In this document: positions 1 to 10,336 of the stretch, one piece after another | How positions within the stretch are numbered: position 1 is the stretch's first letter | Layout: each line of letters starts with the position of its first letter | From: Erythrobasidium yunnanense | Lineage: Eukaryota; Basidiomycota; Cystobasidiomycetes; Erythrobasidiales; Erythrobasidiaceae | NCBI GenBank assembly: GCA_001600175.1 | Contig: BCJC01000006.1 | Span: forward strand, 511,968-575,967 | Reading direction: 5' to 3' | DNA length: 64,000 nucleotides | Notes under the pieces: generated by a model | What the model was told of the DNA's origin: nothing | Seen by the model: only the letters and a program-made list of their open reading frames with translations | Databases searched by the model: none | Made by a program: the position numbers and the translations under genes

Positions 1-3000
1 CAATCTGCCTTACCATCATTATGAGTGATCCTACTTTGTAGCTTCTTGTTGCCTGAGATCGCCGCCTCCTCCGAGTTGCTAACGATGTTCATGAGCGCGA
101 TGCCGTCTAAACCAAGCATCTTCTCAAAGTCGACGTAGCCTTTGGAGTTGCGATTGACGTGTTCCAGTGAGAGACTGTAGTACGTTCCATTCGAGTTTGA
201 CTTGAAGAGACTGCCCCATTCGCTGCCCGCTTGGCCATGTGTTGTGACATGCAAGAAGATAGCATCCGTATTGGACTCGAGGATAGTATAAGCTTGGTTT
301 TCGAGCTTCATTCCTGGAGGGAAACGGCCAGTAGCAAATTTTTGGCCATCTAGCGAGACTTGCAGGGTCAGGGCACCAGTAGCCTTATTGAGCTGGAATG
401 AGCGTAAGCGATCTATCTCGGGAGCTTGACAAAGAGACCTACCTCGGCAGCTATCATATACTCTTCGAAGGTTGCAAAGCCCACGATAGCTTCAAAGAGC
501 ACTTTCTTATCTGAATAGAAGTTCTTGCCAGCAACGAGTTGAAGCGAGCCAGCGTCGGCACTCGTCTGAGAGCCCGACTTCTGCTTGTATGACTCGCAGA
601 AGATCAATCGCTCGTCTATCTTTAGGCGACGATCTCTCGCCCACGAGCAGACTCGCACGTAAGAGTCGATCTCTCGCCAGTTCCTGCCATTATCCTTGGA
701 GTAATATGCCACTGCTCGACAGTTTGGAGACGTCGAGCTACCACAGTCTTTGCTTCCAGTCCAGATGAGCCAGTCTGGCTGAGTTGGGTGGAAGTCTAGG
801 AGAGGTATTCCGAGAGAGTTTGGCTCGAGAGGCGCGGTGAACTTGCTCCAGCTCATGCCCTTGTCGGTCGTGTAGTAGACAGTCCGGCCAGCTGTGAATA
901 GATATGCCCTATCCTTTGAATACATGTGCATAGCTGTCGCTACGAACTTCTCGACTCCCTCGATGTCCTTCCATGAGAAGCCTTCGTTCGAGCTTTGCCA
1001 AACACTACCATCCTTTGCGAATGCTAATACAGTCTTGGAGTCGGCGAAATATGCGTGCTCAGTGATCAGGGCTGGGAAGTCGTAGCGCTGGTGAGAGACT
1101 TTGCCAGGCGTAGCGATTCCTTCTGAGCAGTCTTTCATTTTAGGTGCGTCCTTCTTGATTCCTCGATCCCTGTCGCAGGTGTTGCCTGGAATGAGACGGT
1201 ATCCCGACGAACCTTCGAATTTATCGCCCTCTTTTTGACAAGCTCCTGAAGGTATAGGTTGTGGACCGGCAAGAACACACTCGTCTCCGTCCAGTACATA
1301 GTTAAAGTCACTGTGAGTCAGTGGCTCAGCTATACTAGCTGCCGGGCCGAGAGATTCAGCTTACCACTCGAAATCCTCATCGCTGCAGGGGCAGTCTTCC
1401 ATTCGGCCGACAGGCTCGTTGAAGAGATCTGTGACTACACAGTCGGCATCTTGCTTGCGGCGATTGAACCATTGCTGCAGAGTACACAAATTTCAGCAGG
1501 TGACGGAAAGCAGTTGATCAGGCTTTCGCCCACCTTATGTCCCATCAGGCAGTCAGGTTGGCCGTTGATTTCTCTTGCATACCACTTCTCGAAATCTCCC
1601 TTGGCGCACTGCCTCTTCTCGAGTGAGCTAAAGTCGATGTGGACGATAATATGGCGCTCATTTCCGCTTCCTTTCGATTTGCGCGTGAGAGTACCCAAGA
1701 GCAAGAATTTCTGACTCGTTGAATCAGGTATAGTCGTAAGGAGCTTGGCTCGCAAGGTGACGCCAAAGTCGAACTTCTCCCATGTCTTGCCAAAGTCGAA
1801 CGAGTATCGCATATCATCGGTGCTATCTTCGTCGTCGATAGCAACCAATATGCTGCCTTGGGCACCAAATTCGTATTTATGGGCGCCCTCAGCTACCATT
1901 GACCAGGTTTGGCCAGCATCAGTAGACACGAAAGTATCACATTCGTCGTACGGTTGAAGGTATTCCCCTATGCTACCGACTCCCATGACTAGACCGGGTG
2001 CCGAAGACGAGAAAACGCGCCCATAGTTGCGAATGTCGGTAACGGAGTGGAGATGTAGCGAGCAGCTCGATAGCTGGCTTACATCGCATTTTACTTTCTT
2101 CTCGTCGCTGTCCCTCTCTGGAGCTTTTAAGAACTGCCAATGACCTCCATCGTCCATGGTAAGCTTTGTCTTGAGCTTCTTATCCTCTGTTCTGGCATCT
2201 ACTTCATCTGGATTCGCGATGATATTGGCGATGGAGACTCCTTCGATACTTTCAAGCTTCTCGAAGTCCACGATGCCGGCAGCATTACGATTTGTATGCT
2301 CAAGCGATTTAACGTAGTTGGTGCCGCGAGAATCGCTCGTGAAGAGGGTGCCGCTTGCCGCTGCTACATCGGTGAGAACGTCGACAAGGATGGAATGCTG
2401 GGTAGATTCAACGATAGTGTATGCGTTCTCGCGAAGGCCATGTCCATGTGGGAATAGACCTTTGTGCCATGTTGTGCCATCGGTGGTCACGTAGAGTAGC
2501 ATCTCATCGCCGTTCTGGCCAGATGGACTTTTGCTTGCGCCGTCATCTCCTCCGTTGATGATACCCGGCTTGAGTGCTGCGACTAGGTAGCTTTTGACTG
2601 CTCCTATCCCTACGACACCTCTGGCGTTCTTGCCAATACCCATATCTACATAGTGTTTCTCGTTCTTGAAGAAGTCGGTACTCGAGTACAGCCTAGAATC
2701 AGAGATACTGCGCATGCCAGCTGAAGAGGCCAAACTCTCGATCTTGCCTATAATGTCATCGAAGGTCGAGGTCGAGGATGACTGGGTTGACTCGTAGGCT
2801 ACGCAATAAACAAGCTCTTTGGCAATGTCTTGAGGCACTTCCTTCGTAGCGTGAGCCCATATGCAGCGAGAAGTATCGGATAGCATTGGTCGAACTGGCG
2901 TCGCAAAGGCATCTTGTGTGACATAGGTCTGATAAGACGGGTTAATCAGCTCGTGCTACTGGCGAAGCTGAACCTTGCATACCTCATCGTAGCATGTCTT

Positions 3001-3692
3001 GCCTAGCCATCCTCCCAGGGACTCGCATTGCTGTCCAGCGTACATAATCCAGTCCCAGTTGCGACTGCAAAGCAGTAATGTAGGTCAGCATACCTTCCCA
3101 TGCCAATGCATTGCACTTACGAATGGAAACTCAGCACTTCCGCAGCTATTGCCGGCGATGCTGGAACTTCGAATGACTGCCATGATTCACCACGGTTCAT
3201 CGTCCGGTAGTGGGTCTTGCCTTTTGATAGAACAAATGCCTGAAGAAGTGTGCTCAGCCGTGCGAACGTCTTTGAGCATGACGCGGCGTACAATTCTACT
3301 ATCAAAGGGATGTTCGATGACCGCCCAAGCTTCGCCTTTTGGCACGGTATCGAGTAGGTGCCATTCCTTGCCTTCATCGCTAGATCTCCATACGTTTCTT
3401 GCGATGGCATCGTGGTAGAGGACGACCTATTTAATGCCGAAGCCCAGTCAGTTCCAGATTGTGATCTCGTTCGAAAGCATGGCGACTTGCGCTTGTATCC
3501 TCAAAGTAGATGAGTTTTGTAGGCAGATTATCGAAGAGCGTATGCTTTGTTTCTGGTTTATCCTTCTTTCCAGCAGCCAGCAGCGGACCTCAGGGCACAG
3601 CGTCAGCCTTAACTGCAATCTTGCGATTTACGGCTTTCGAGCATACTCAGCAGCAGCGCTGTGAGCAGCACTGTGCACTGTCGCCATCGCAT
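1..3692 (-). CDS. VPS10: VPS10 / sortilin-type sorting receptor (3' end off window)
   Basis: Type I membrane receptor that carries carboxypeptidase Y-like cargo from the late Golgi to the endosome/vacuole (family knowledge). The start at 3692 opens a signal peptide ([20 protein letters not shown]). An intron at 3631-3589 leads to the conserved [16 protein letters not shown] block. A GC-AG intron (donor GCAAGT, near 3490) is followed by [13 protein letters not shown]. Asp-box (BNR) repeats run through both Vps10 domains: [56 protein letters not shown]. The first domain closes with the Cys-rich region (CLMGHK, then [12 protein letters not shown] after an intron, then [10 protein letters not shown]). 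The second Vps10 domain starts near 1130 and is still open at base 1, so its Cys-rich end, the transmembrane helix and the tail are missing. At least seven introns of about 45-70 nt. Family assignment is secure; individual splice sites are inferred from frame. Confidence 0.95.
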
Positions 3693-4088
3693 CCTCTTGA
3701 AGAATCGGTGTTGAGCGAAGAAGGCGAAAGAGACACGTCGCATGAAGCGTGCAAATACATTGTGGCCAAAGTACTTTGGGTAGCAAACATGGAACAGTAA
3801 TGCATGTAGGGGAATGAATAGTCTCTCATTACTCTGCCAAACTACGGGTATTGCGAAAGAGAGAGATTTCTACATTATTGATACTTTTGGCGTGTAAGGA
3901 TCACTACGTGAATCGCAGCGTAATGACCCCAATAGAATAGCCTGATGACGACAAGAGCATGGTAGCTGTGCGACGAATGTCGCTTACTGTCGGCTTTTGA
4001 GGGGATATGGTGGAAGCACCTAATGTTACAAGGGCACGCTTGAAGCATGGCCCTGTCTATACGTACGTCGTCTAGTCGAATAGGAGGA
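3693..4088. other. Intergenic, VPS10 promoter side
   Basis: Gap between the RPB7 stop and the VPS10 start, both on the minus strand. It should hold the RPB7 3' end and the VPS10 promoter. Short open frames here have no family features. I see no RNA gene or repeat. Confidence 0.6.
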
Positions 4089-5004
4089 TTAAGCCTGGAT
4101 AAGGCCGAGATAATCTTCTCGTATCGTCCCTGCGCAGCAAAGTCAGCTTGATGGACATGACTGCTTCTCGCTAGTGGAGACATGCCTATTGCGAACTACG
4201 GATCGCAGTACACTTCATTAGCATACCTGATAGAGGACAAGAAATCTAACGCCTCACAATCTCGGTAGCATCCACTCGTGTTCCCACGATTTTCAGTCTG
4301 ATCTTGGCATTCCGCTCTATAGAGATTTGCTCCTCGGAGTTCACAAAACACGGCGGAGAAGCGTTAGGATCAAACTTCATATCCGGCGGTATCAGCTGGC
4401 AGACGATGTTTACCATCAGCCGTTCTCTGCGTAAGGGCGGCAAGCGAACGTACGTGACTCGAGACAAAGACTGTCAGCGGTCCGACCTCCGCAAAGAAGC
4501 CCATCTGGGGCGTACATAATGCATCGCATGGTCAGCATATTACGAGATGTCCGGGGTCGCATCCTGAAACTAACCTTATTGACGTTGCCGACGACACCGT
4601 CGACGGTTTCGCCTTTGAAGGGTCTATATACGATTGCTCGGTATTGCACGATGAACTCTGCCATTCCAGTGCCCGGTTGTATCGTTCCTTTGCCGATTTC
4701 GAGAATCTGCATGCAGGAAGAACCCGACAGATCAGTCCTTTTGTCGAGGACTGACTGAGTTGATCAAGTGCAAGCAACTAACACCCAGAACGGCGATGAT
4801 GTATCCCAGACGGCCAGAGCATGTTCCTTCGACATCAGAGTGAAGCTTGTTTCGCAAATACACATCGGTTTGAGGGCCGAAATAGGACGGATGAAGATTG
4901 ATTGTATGCTTTAACTCTTTCTGAGAAGCAGACGAGAAGCTTCAGTATCATCCATGCCATGGAAGATAGCCTGTAGCCTGGTCCAAACTGACAGCAAAAA
5001 ACAT
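4089..5004 (-). CDS. RPB7: RNA polymerase II subunit Rpb7
   Basis: Stalk subunit of RNA polymerase II; with Rpb4 it binds nascent RNA (family knowledge). The first exon is only 12 nt (MFFA), followed by an intron with donor GTCAGT. Next come [20 protein letters not shown], then [18 protein letters not shown], then [12 protein letters not shown], all typical of the N-terminal RNP-like half. The OB-fold half follows ([17 protein letters not shown], then [11 protein letters not shown]). The C-terminus is FAIG joined to [12 protein letters not shown] across an intron whose donor reads GCATGT, a GC-AG intron. The product is about 171 residues, normal for Rpb7. Six introns in 0.9 kb. It lies in a minus-strand row between the small gene at 5076 and VPS10. 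The start was chosen because MFF-KEL is the invariant N-terminus of the family. Confidence 0.96.
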
Positions 5005-5075
5005 TGCTTTACGGGCCTGCCGTCGTCACCTGTCTCGTTGTGAGCGTTTGAGCAGTACAGAGGTATCTTGAAGGT

Positions 5076-5514
5076 TCAGGATCTTCTGTAGGTTGCTGTT
5101 TCGTCCTTTCTGCGCGCGCAGCTGGTTGGGCACGCTGCCTTTCTCTTCTTCTTCTGCCTCAGACCTCCCTTCGTGCGTACGGGCTGACGGCTTTCCTGCG
5201 TTTTCAGGCAGCTATAGACTTGATGGCAATCGTTACTCGTTGATCCTGCAGCTCTGGCTCTATCTGTCGTCCTACTTCTGCTGGCCCTCCCCTAGACCTC
5301 GTCTTCTGTCCTTGCTGTAATGAGCGTAGTCTCGCTTCTTCCCTCGCAGAAACGTTCTCTTGGATGATTAAACGGCGTCCCAGTGCTTTCTTGACGGCGA
5401 CACTGGGAGTCTGGGTGGTGCAGAGGCAAAGGACTGAACGAGCGCGTCCAGCTGGATGGTGACCGCCCGCGACAGCGCTGCAGGATTCGGACGTCCTTTT
5501 ATCGATGCAAACAT
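5076..5514 (-). CDS. Hypothetical small protein (model tentative)
   Basis: I do not recognise this protein. The minus strand reads as a charged helix-rich chain: MFASIKGRPNPAALSRA, a phase-0 intron (about 5453-5401, weak donor GTCACC), then TPSVAVKKALGRRLIIQENV with an Arg/Glu/Gln-rich continuation to ELQDQR. A second phase-0 intron (donor GTAACG) leads to a Lys/Arg-rich tail ending at 5076. Another frame through the last exon is open to 5026 and also looks protein-like (KILNLQDTSVLLKRSQRD), so the C-terminus is uncertain. The first exon may lie further right, because the frame is open upstream of the chosen Met without a good start. The gene sits less than 100 bp from RPB7. Opposite-strand frames are Ser/Leu/Pro-rich and less convincing. 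Confidence 0.35.
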
Positions 5515-5889
5515 TCGCTCATGTCGGGACTCAGCTCGAAGCCGCTCGGTTCTCAAGGTCTACCTCGACCCTGAGACCAAGAGGGAGACGTCCCAATGAG
5601 TCTGATACTGCGTACGAAGGGGAGGCCTGACAGTGGGTTGGTGTTTGAAGGTGTCGGCTCACAAAGAGCTTGAGACACATACAGCCGCCACGGCATCCTC
5701 GCAATAATGGTCAGTCTCACGATCAATACCCTGCACCGTGCTCACAAGAATCTTGGATACAGCTTCTACTCAGGGCACAGTAGTCAGGCTATAGAAGATA
5801 GACATCTCGGGCCATATTTGACAACACTCTTTGATTCACAAGATTCGGCCAATTATGGTCCTTGATGGACATAAGCTTCAATTCGAGGA
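5515..5889. other. Intergenic or undetected 5' exon
   Basis: Between the NAT-1 stop (5890) and the tentative small gene. An open minus-strand stretch around 5560-5690 could be the first exon of that gene. Otherwise I see nothing recognisable. Confidence 0.4.
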
Positions 5890-7234
5890 TCATGCTAAAG
5901 CTATACCCCGTTTTCGTATGTTACTCTCCGCCTCGGCAGGCAGGTTGCACAGTCCAAACTTGTCCTGCAACACCTGTATCCTCTCCTTCTCCGATGTCAA
6001 CTTGATGACCTCTTCTTCCGCTCCGGCTGTAGTACGCAGCGTCATGGTGTCGTTGAAGAGCGTAATCCTTCCCAGCGCCTCTGTCTCTGGGTGCTCTACG
6101 TGACGGCATGCAATGACATTGTGGGTGAACAGCCATTGAAGTCGTGAGACCGCGTAATGGGAATACGAGATGCTACGTGGGTGATATTAAACCATTCAGT
6201 AGGTGCTATGGAAGCGAAAATCTGAAGAAACATACTCTTCTGCGTATGCCTCGGCTGAATCGAACATAAAGAGGACTCGCCAATCATGCATAGGGGTGCC
6301 ATCGGGCTGGCGGGCCTGTGATTGCAAGCAATAGTTCTGATGCAAAGGAGGAGGCGGTAGGAAGCCCTTCTCGTCGGGCAGTCCACTTTCCTCCAGGCTG
6401 GACTCTGGGTGATGCACCGTTGAGATCCGATGATACTCGTTCACAGCACCTTTGATCTGGGCATGCAACTCTGAGAGGCGCACCTCAGTTATATCATGTC
6501 GGACATCAACGCGATTACTTACGCAGCGGAATGGGTGCCACAAGGCCCAAGCCGCCAAAGCCTACGTCCGTCATATATAGATGGCGTTCGTCTGGCTCAG
6601 CAGGATCTTCGTTGAAGGTCACCAGAGTCGCGAGATGGCTCTCGGGAGTAAACTGTCGTTTCCTTTAGCCAATCCTGCTAGCACAGCGAATCATTCACTA
6701 CATACGCGGGGTGCTGCGTCATTCGTGTGATTCATATTTACTCTAGCAACCACGGAGTAACATCTGTTGAGTGTTATTTGGGTCAGCCTGATGCACATTG
6801 ATGAGATCGCAGAGTATGCGCGAGCAGTACCTGAAGCCAATAGCCCGCAGCATCTCGCGAAAGAGTGTATTCTGGCCAAAGCAAAAGAATCCGCCTTTCT
6901 TTACGACTATGATCTCGAACAGTTCTTGCCTAACAAGCGGAGGTTCAGGCAAAAGCCTTTTAAGATGGACAGCGGGAGCCTACGGGTCGACACCTGGCGG
7001 AACATCTTCATACACAACCAATGTGTTAGTGAATACTATTGAGCATATGTGTAGCTTTTGCAGGCGAGCTCTGTCATAGGCGCGTGAGTGACACGCTGGA
7101 AGAGGATGCTATTCCAGGTGAACCAACAGGCAGGAAAGAGTTGGTCCAGGACGATCGCCGTTCCAGCCGATACGCTCAAGATATTGGGACAGCTGATTTT
7201 GTGAGTAGACAGATGGAACCTTGCGGATTCTCAT
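5890..7234 (-). CDS. Arylamine N-acetyltransferase, copy 1
   Basis: Transfers acetyl (or related acyl) from CoA to arylamines and hydrazines; fungal members often detoxify plant or microbial aromatic amines (family knowledge, substrate unknown here). The start MRIRKVPSVYSQNQLSQYLE is followed by ERIGW and, after an intron, LQKLHICSIVFTNTLVVYED. The catalytic Cys lies in KKGGFFCFGQNTLFREMLRA. The catalytic His is in PESHLATLVTF and the catalytic Asp in LYMTDVGFGGLGLVAPIPL. The C-terminal domain has NEYHRIS, QNYCLQSQARQPDG and WLFTHNVIACRH, and ends IRKRGIALA. All three catalytic-triad residues are present and the frame is intact across six introns. It is a tandem paralogue of the gene at 7534-8928, in the same orientation, 299 bp away. 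Unlike copy 2, it has no intron between FCFGQ and NTLFR. Confidence 0.93.
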
Positions 7235-7533
7235 GCTTCAACCTCAAGCTTGGAGGTCAGCTTGGTATTGTGCAGATGTAGAGAAGAAGCAGGTTGCGCA
7301 TCAGTTGAAAAGCAAGCCGGAGCTGCAGCCCTGCGACCCTACCGCAATCTGTTTCAGGGCACTCCATGCCCCGCTGCGCCCCGCTTTTACGGGAACAGCA
7401 TTTCAGGAACATGTCATAGCGCAGGGAGTTAGCTTTCCATCCGTACGCGATATAATGGCATCTGATAGGCGTATTCAGACTCGCGAATGTATATCCACGT
7501 CAAATGCGATTGGTTCCAACCTCTATCACTACG
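7235..7533. other. Spacer between the tandem NAT genes
   Basis: 299 bp holding the copy 2 terminator region and the copy 1 promoter. No gene or clear motif seen. Confidence 0.6.
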
Positions 7534-8928
7534 TTATGTCAAAGCTATACCTCGCTTCCTGATTGTACTCTCAGCTTGCAATGGCAAGTTTCCTAGACCA
7601 AAGTCATGCTGCAGGACCTCTATCCTTTCCTTCTCCGAACTCAGCTTCCTGACTTCCTCGTCCTCCCCTGTCCTCTTCCTTATCTTCATCGAAGTGTTGA
7701 AGAGAGTGACTTTGCCTAATGGCTCTGTTTCAGAGTGCTCGATATGCCGGCTTAAAGTAACGTTGTCGGTGAAGAGCTTGGTAAGCCGACACACTCCGTA
7801 GTGCAGGTAGGAGATACTGTTATCCGTAGGTCAGGGGTCATCAAACCTGCTATCTCTAGCGCGGATATACATACTCATCCGCATAAGCCTCTTTTGTACT
7901 GAACACATAGGCAACTCTCCATTGATGGATAGGTAAACCACCCGGCTGGCGAGCTTGTATCTGTAAGCAGTAGTTCTGCTGTAAAGGCGGAGGTGGAGGG
8001 AAGACATCTTCGCTCGGCGATCCTTCTTCTTCTAAGCTAGAATCCGGGTGGTGAATCGAAGATATCCGATGGTACTCGTTCAAGGCTCCTTTGACCTCAG
8101 CGTGCATCTCTACCACACCATTCTTTCAGCTACGCCTTTATCGTATTACGAAGCGCTTACGAAGCGGGATAGGCGCGACAAGGCATCCAGCACCAAAGCC
8201 TACGTCCGTCAGGTATAGATGGCTCTCGTCTGGCTCTTTAGGATCATCATTAAAGCTGACAAGGGTAGCTAGATGGCTTGTTGGGCCAAACTATCAGAAG
8301 ATGCAGCTGTATCAGCCAATATATCCCTTATCCGGTCTATGCGAGCATACCTTGATTGCTTCATCGTTAGTATAGTTTGCGTTGACTCTTCCAACTACAG
8401 AGTAACATCTGTGCAGCAGTATCAGCCCATATCGACTGTGCAGACCGTGCAAGATGCTACCGATAGCCGATCGCCCGCAACGTTTCGCGGAACAGCGTGT
8501 TCTGCTCAGGTCAGAATCAGCATACGAAGTATGTCAGATAGAAGGCGACATACCTGACCGAAACAGAAATGCCCTCCTCTGTTTAGTACTAATCTTTCGA
8601 ATAATTCTTGCCTACATTGGAAGATCAGGTCAGCTGTATCGCAGGGATAGTGGCCATAGAGGGAGTAGAATTACGCGTCAATGTCCGGCGGAGTCTCTTC
8701 ATAGACGATAAATGTATTCGCGAAGGGTATCGAGCATAAATGACGTCTCTGCAAGCGTTGTCTGTCATCAAGGGCATGAGATGGGTTGGCAATTGGAGGA
8801 TAAGATCATGATTTGACGGACAAGCAGGCAAGGGTTGGTTCAGGACGGCTGCCTTTCCAGCCTATGCGCTCCAGATACGCGGACAGCTGATCTTCCGAGT
8901 AGACAGATGGGATCTTGCGGATTCTCAT
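7534..8928 (-). CDS. Arylamine N-acetyltransferase, copy 2
   Basis: Tandem paralogue of the gene at 5890-7234, with the same predicted activity. It starts MRIRKIPSVYSEDQLSAYLE, then ERIGW, and after an intron (weak donor GTCCGT) QRLQRRHLCSIPFANTFIVY. The catalytic Cys is in LVLNRGGHFCFGQ, the His in GPTSHLATLVSF, and the Asp in LYLTDVGFGAGCLVAPIPL. The C-terminal half repeats the copy 1 pattern (NEYHRISS, QNYCLQIQARQPGG, TLSRHIEHSETEPLGKVTLF, IRKRGIALT). It shares six intron positions with copy 1 and has one more (donor GTATGT) directly after FCFGQ, next to the active site. The frame is intact and the triad complete, so both copies look functional. Confidence 0.93.
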
Positions 8929-9204
8929 GATGGGTGGTCAGCTTGAGCTTAGGGAAAGAAGATAAGGATGAAAACGAAACGCGAGACTGTTACAACTCAG
9001 CCAAATTGCAGCAACGGGAAGCACGGCCGAACAGGTGTGCCTGAAAGCACGGCATATCAACCAGGCACGCTTTGGGCTATGGTCGAACTTGTCAAATTGT
9101 TTCGCAACTCTATGCATTGCTAAAATAACATGTCACGGTCGCCTTCGCTGCTGTTTACTGGCTAGCGGTACAAGAATTTTATTTCGCCCTCAGTCTCGGA
9201 CTCT

Positions 9205-9971
9205 CTAGTTGATCTTGAGCAGTTCGACCTCTGTTGATGGAGTGATCAGCTCGTTTTACCACTTTTCGAGATATTGCAACATACCGAACTTGAGGGTGGA
9301 GTTGGCTGGGATGACGGCTGGGTGGAGCAGGAGTTAGCTGCGAACGAGAAGCGAATGTGCTTCTCTGCCTACGAGGAAATCCTCGAGCACCGCTACAGAT
9401 GACCAGAATCAGCAAAGGGACTGCAATACCTGGCCAGTCCACTCACTAAGCGTAGTCAGGGGAGCAGGTCAGGATAGCCTTCTCGCCGAGGGAGAGCCTG
9501 GAGACTGCATCAGTTTTGACCATCACTTTCGGTGGATCGCAGCATACTGAGGTACACCCTCATCCCATCCTGAGGGCACAGATGTTAGCGAGAGAACGTG
9601 AAAGAAGCCAAAATTACGCACCCTTGATGACCTGGCCTACACCAATCTTGGTCTGGAAGGGAGTACCACGGTCTCGGGACTGCGTTGATTCTCAGTATAT
9701 GCTCAAAGCTTGCTTCGGCAGGCCTTACAGAGTCGAATTTGTTGCCGTTAAGCTGAAGAATGGCCTGGTCAGCAGTCGCATCAATACAGAGGCTATCTTG
9801 ACTCACCAGAGTTCCGACGTAGTGCATGGACACGGTGTCTCCCTTCTTGGGGAAGTTCTTGCCGTCACCAGCAGAAAGACGCTCGATTTCGACACCCTGA
9901 GAATTGGGCAGATTCCGGTTCAGCAGGCGGTTCCAGGGAATCATAGTAGGATTATTAGGTAGGCTGACCAT
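9205..9971 (-). CDS. FPR1: FKBP12 peptidyl-prolyl isomerase
   Basis: Small cytosolic prolyl isomerase and receptor for FK506 and rapamycin (family knowledge). The spliced product is exactly 108 residues, the classic FKBP12 size: MGVEIERLSAGDGKNFPKKG, then HYVGTLLNGNKFDSSRDRG, FQTKIGVGQVIKGWDEGVPQ, LSLGEKAILTCSPDYAYG, ARGFPPVIPANSTLKF and EVELLKIN. The aromatic pocket residues (Tyr in MHYVG, Phe-Asp in KFDS, Trp in KGWDEG, Tyr in YAYG, Phe in LKFEV) are all present. Eight introns split it. The first interrupts the gene directly after the ATG (ATG|GTCAGC), so the initiator codon ends exon 1. In-frame upstream ATGs at 10034 and 10097 would add an Arg/Thr-rich leader resembling a mitochondrial presequence (see findings). 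The start at 9971 is chosen from family length. Confidence 0.96.
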
Positions 9972-10336
9972 TGTTCTAGCTGTTGTTGTGAATGTTCTAC
10001 GAAGTGTTGGAAGCTGGCGAAGGACAGTTCTCATCAACCGAATTGGAAGAGAACAAACCCTCAACCGCGAACGACGAGCAAAGCTAACTATCTTCAAACG
10101 TTAACAGGGTCAAGCTACAAGGCAAAGGCTCTGAGATCCCAACTGAAACCTTTACGATCCCTTCGCATGGCCGCCTTCTCGTGCAAGGTCCCCCTGTCCG
10201 CCGTCATCGATACAAAGCAAAGTCTGCCAATCTGGCTGTGACTCCTTCCAATCTCTCCCCATTACCCTGCCTGTGACCTCATCTGTCCTGGCCGCTCGCT
10301 GCTCCGGCTCTGTGCTTTGTTTACTGCGGTCCTGAA
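9972..10336. promoter_or_regulatory. Divergent promoter region, FKBP12 / PHD gene
   Basis: 365 bp between two oppositely oriented starts. It contains the in-frame N-terminal extension of FKBP12 on the minus strand. No TATA box is obvious. Confidence 0.45.

Noticed and set aside
5093-5320. Plus-strand Ser/Leu/Pro-rich frame
   Set aside because: Looks like the antisense of a charged helix-rich minus-strand exon.
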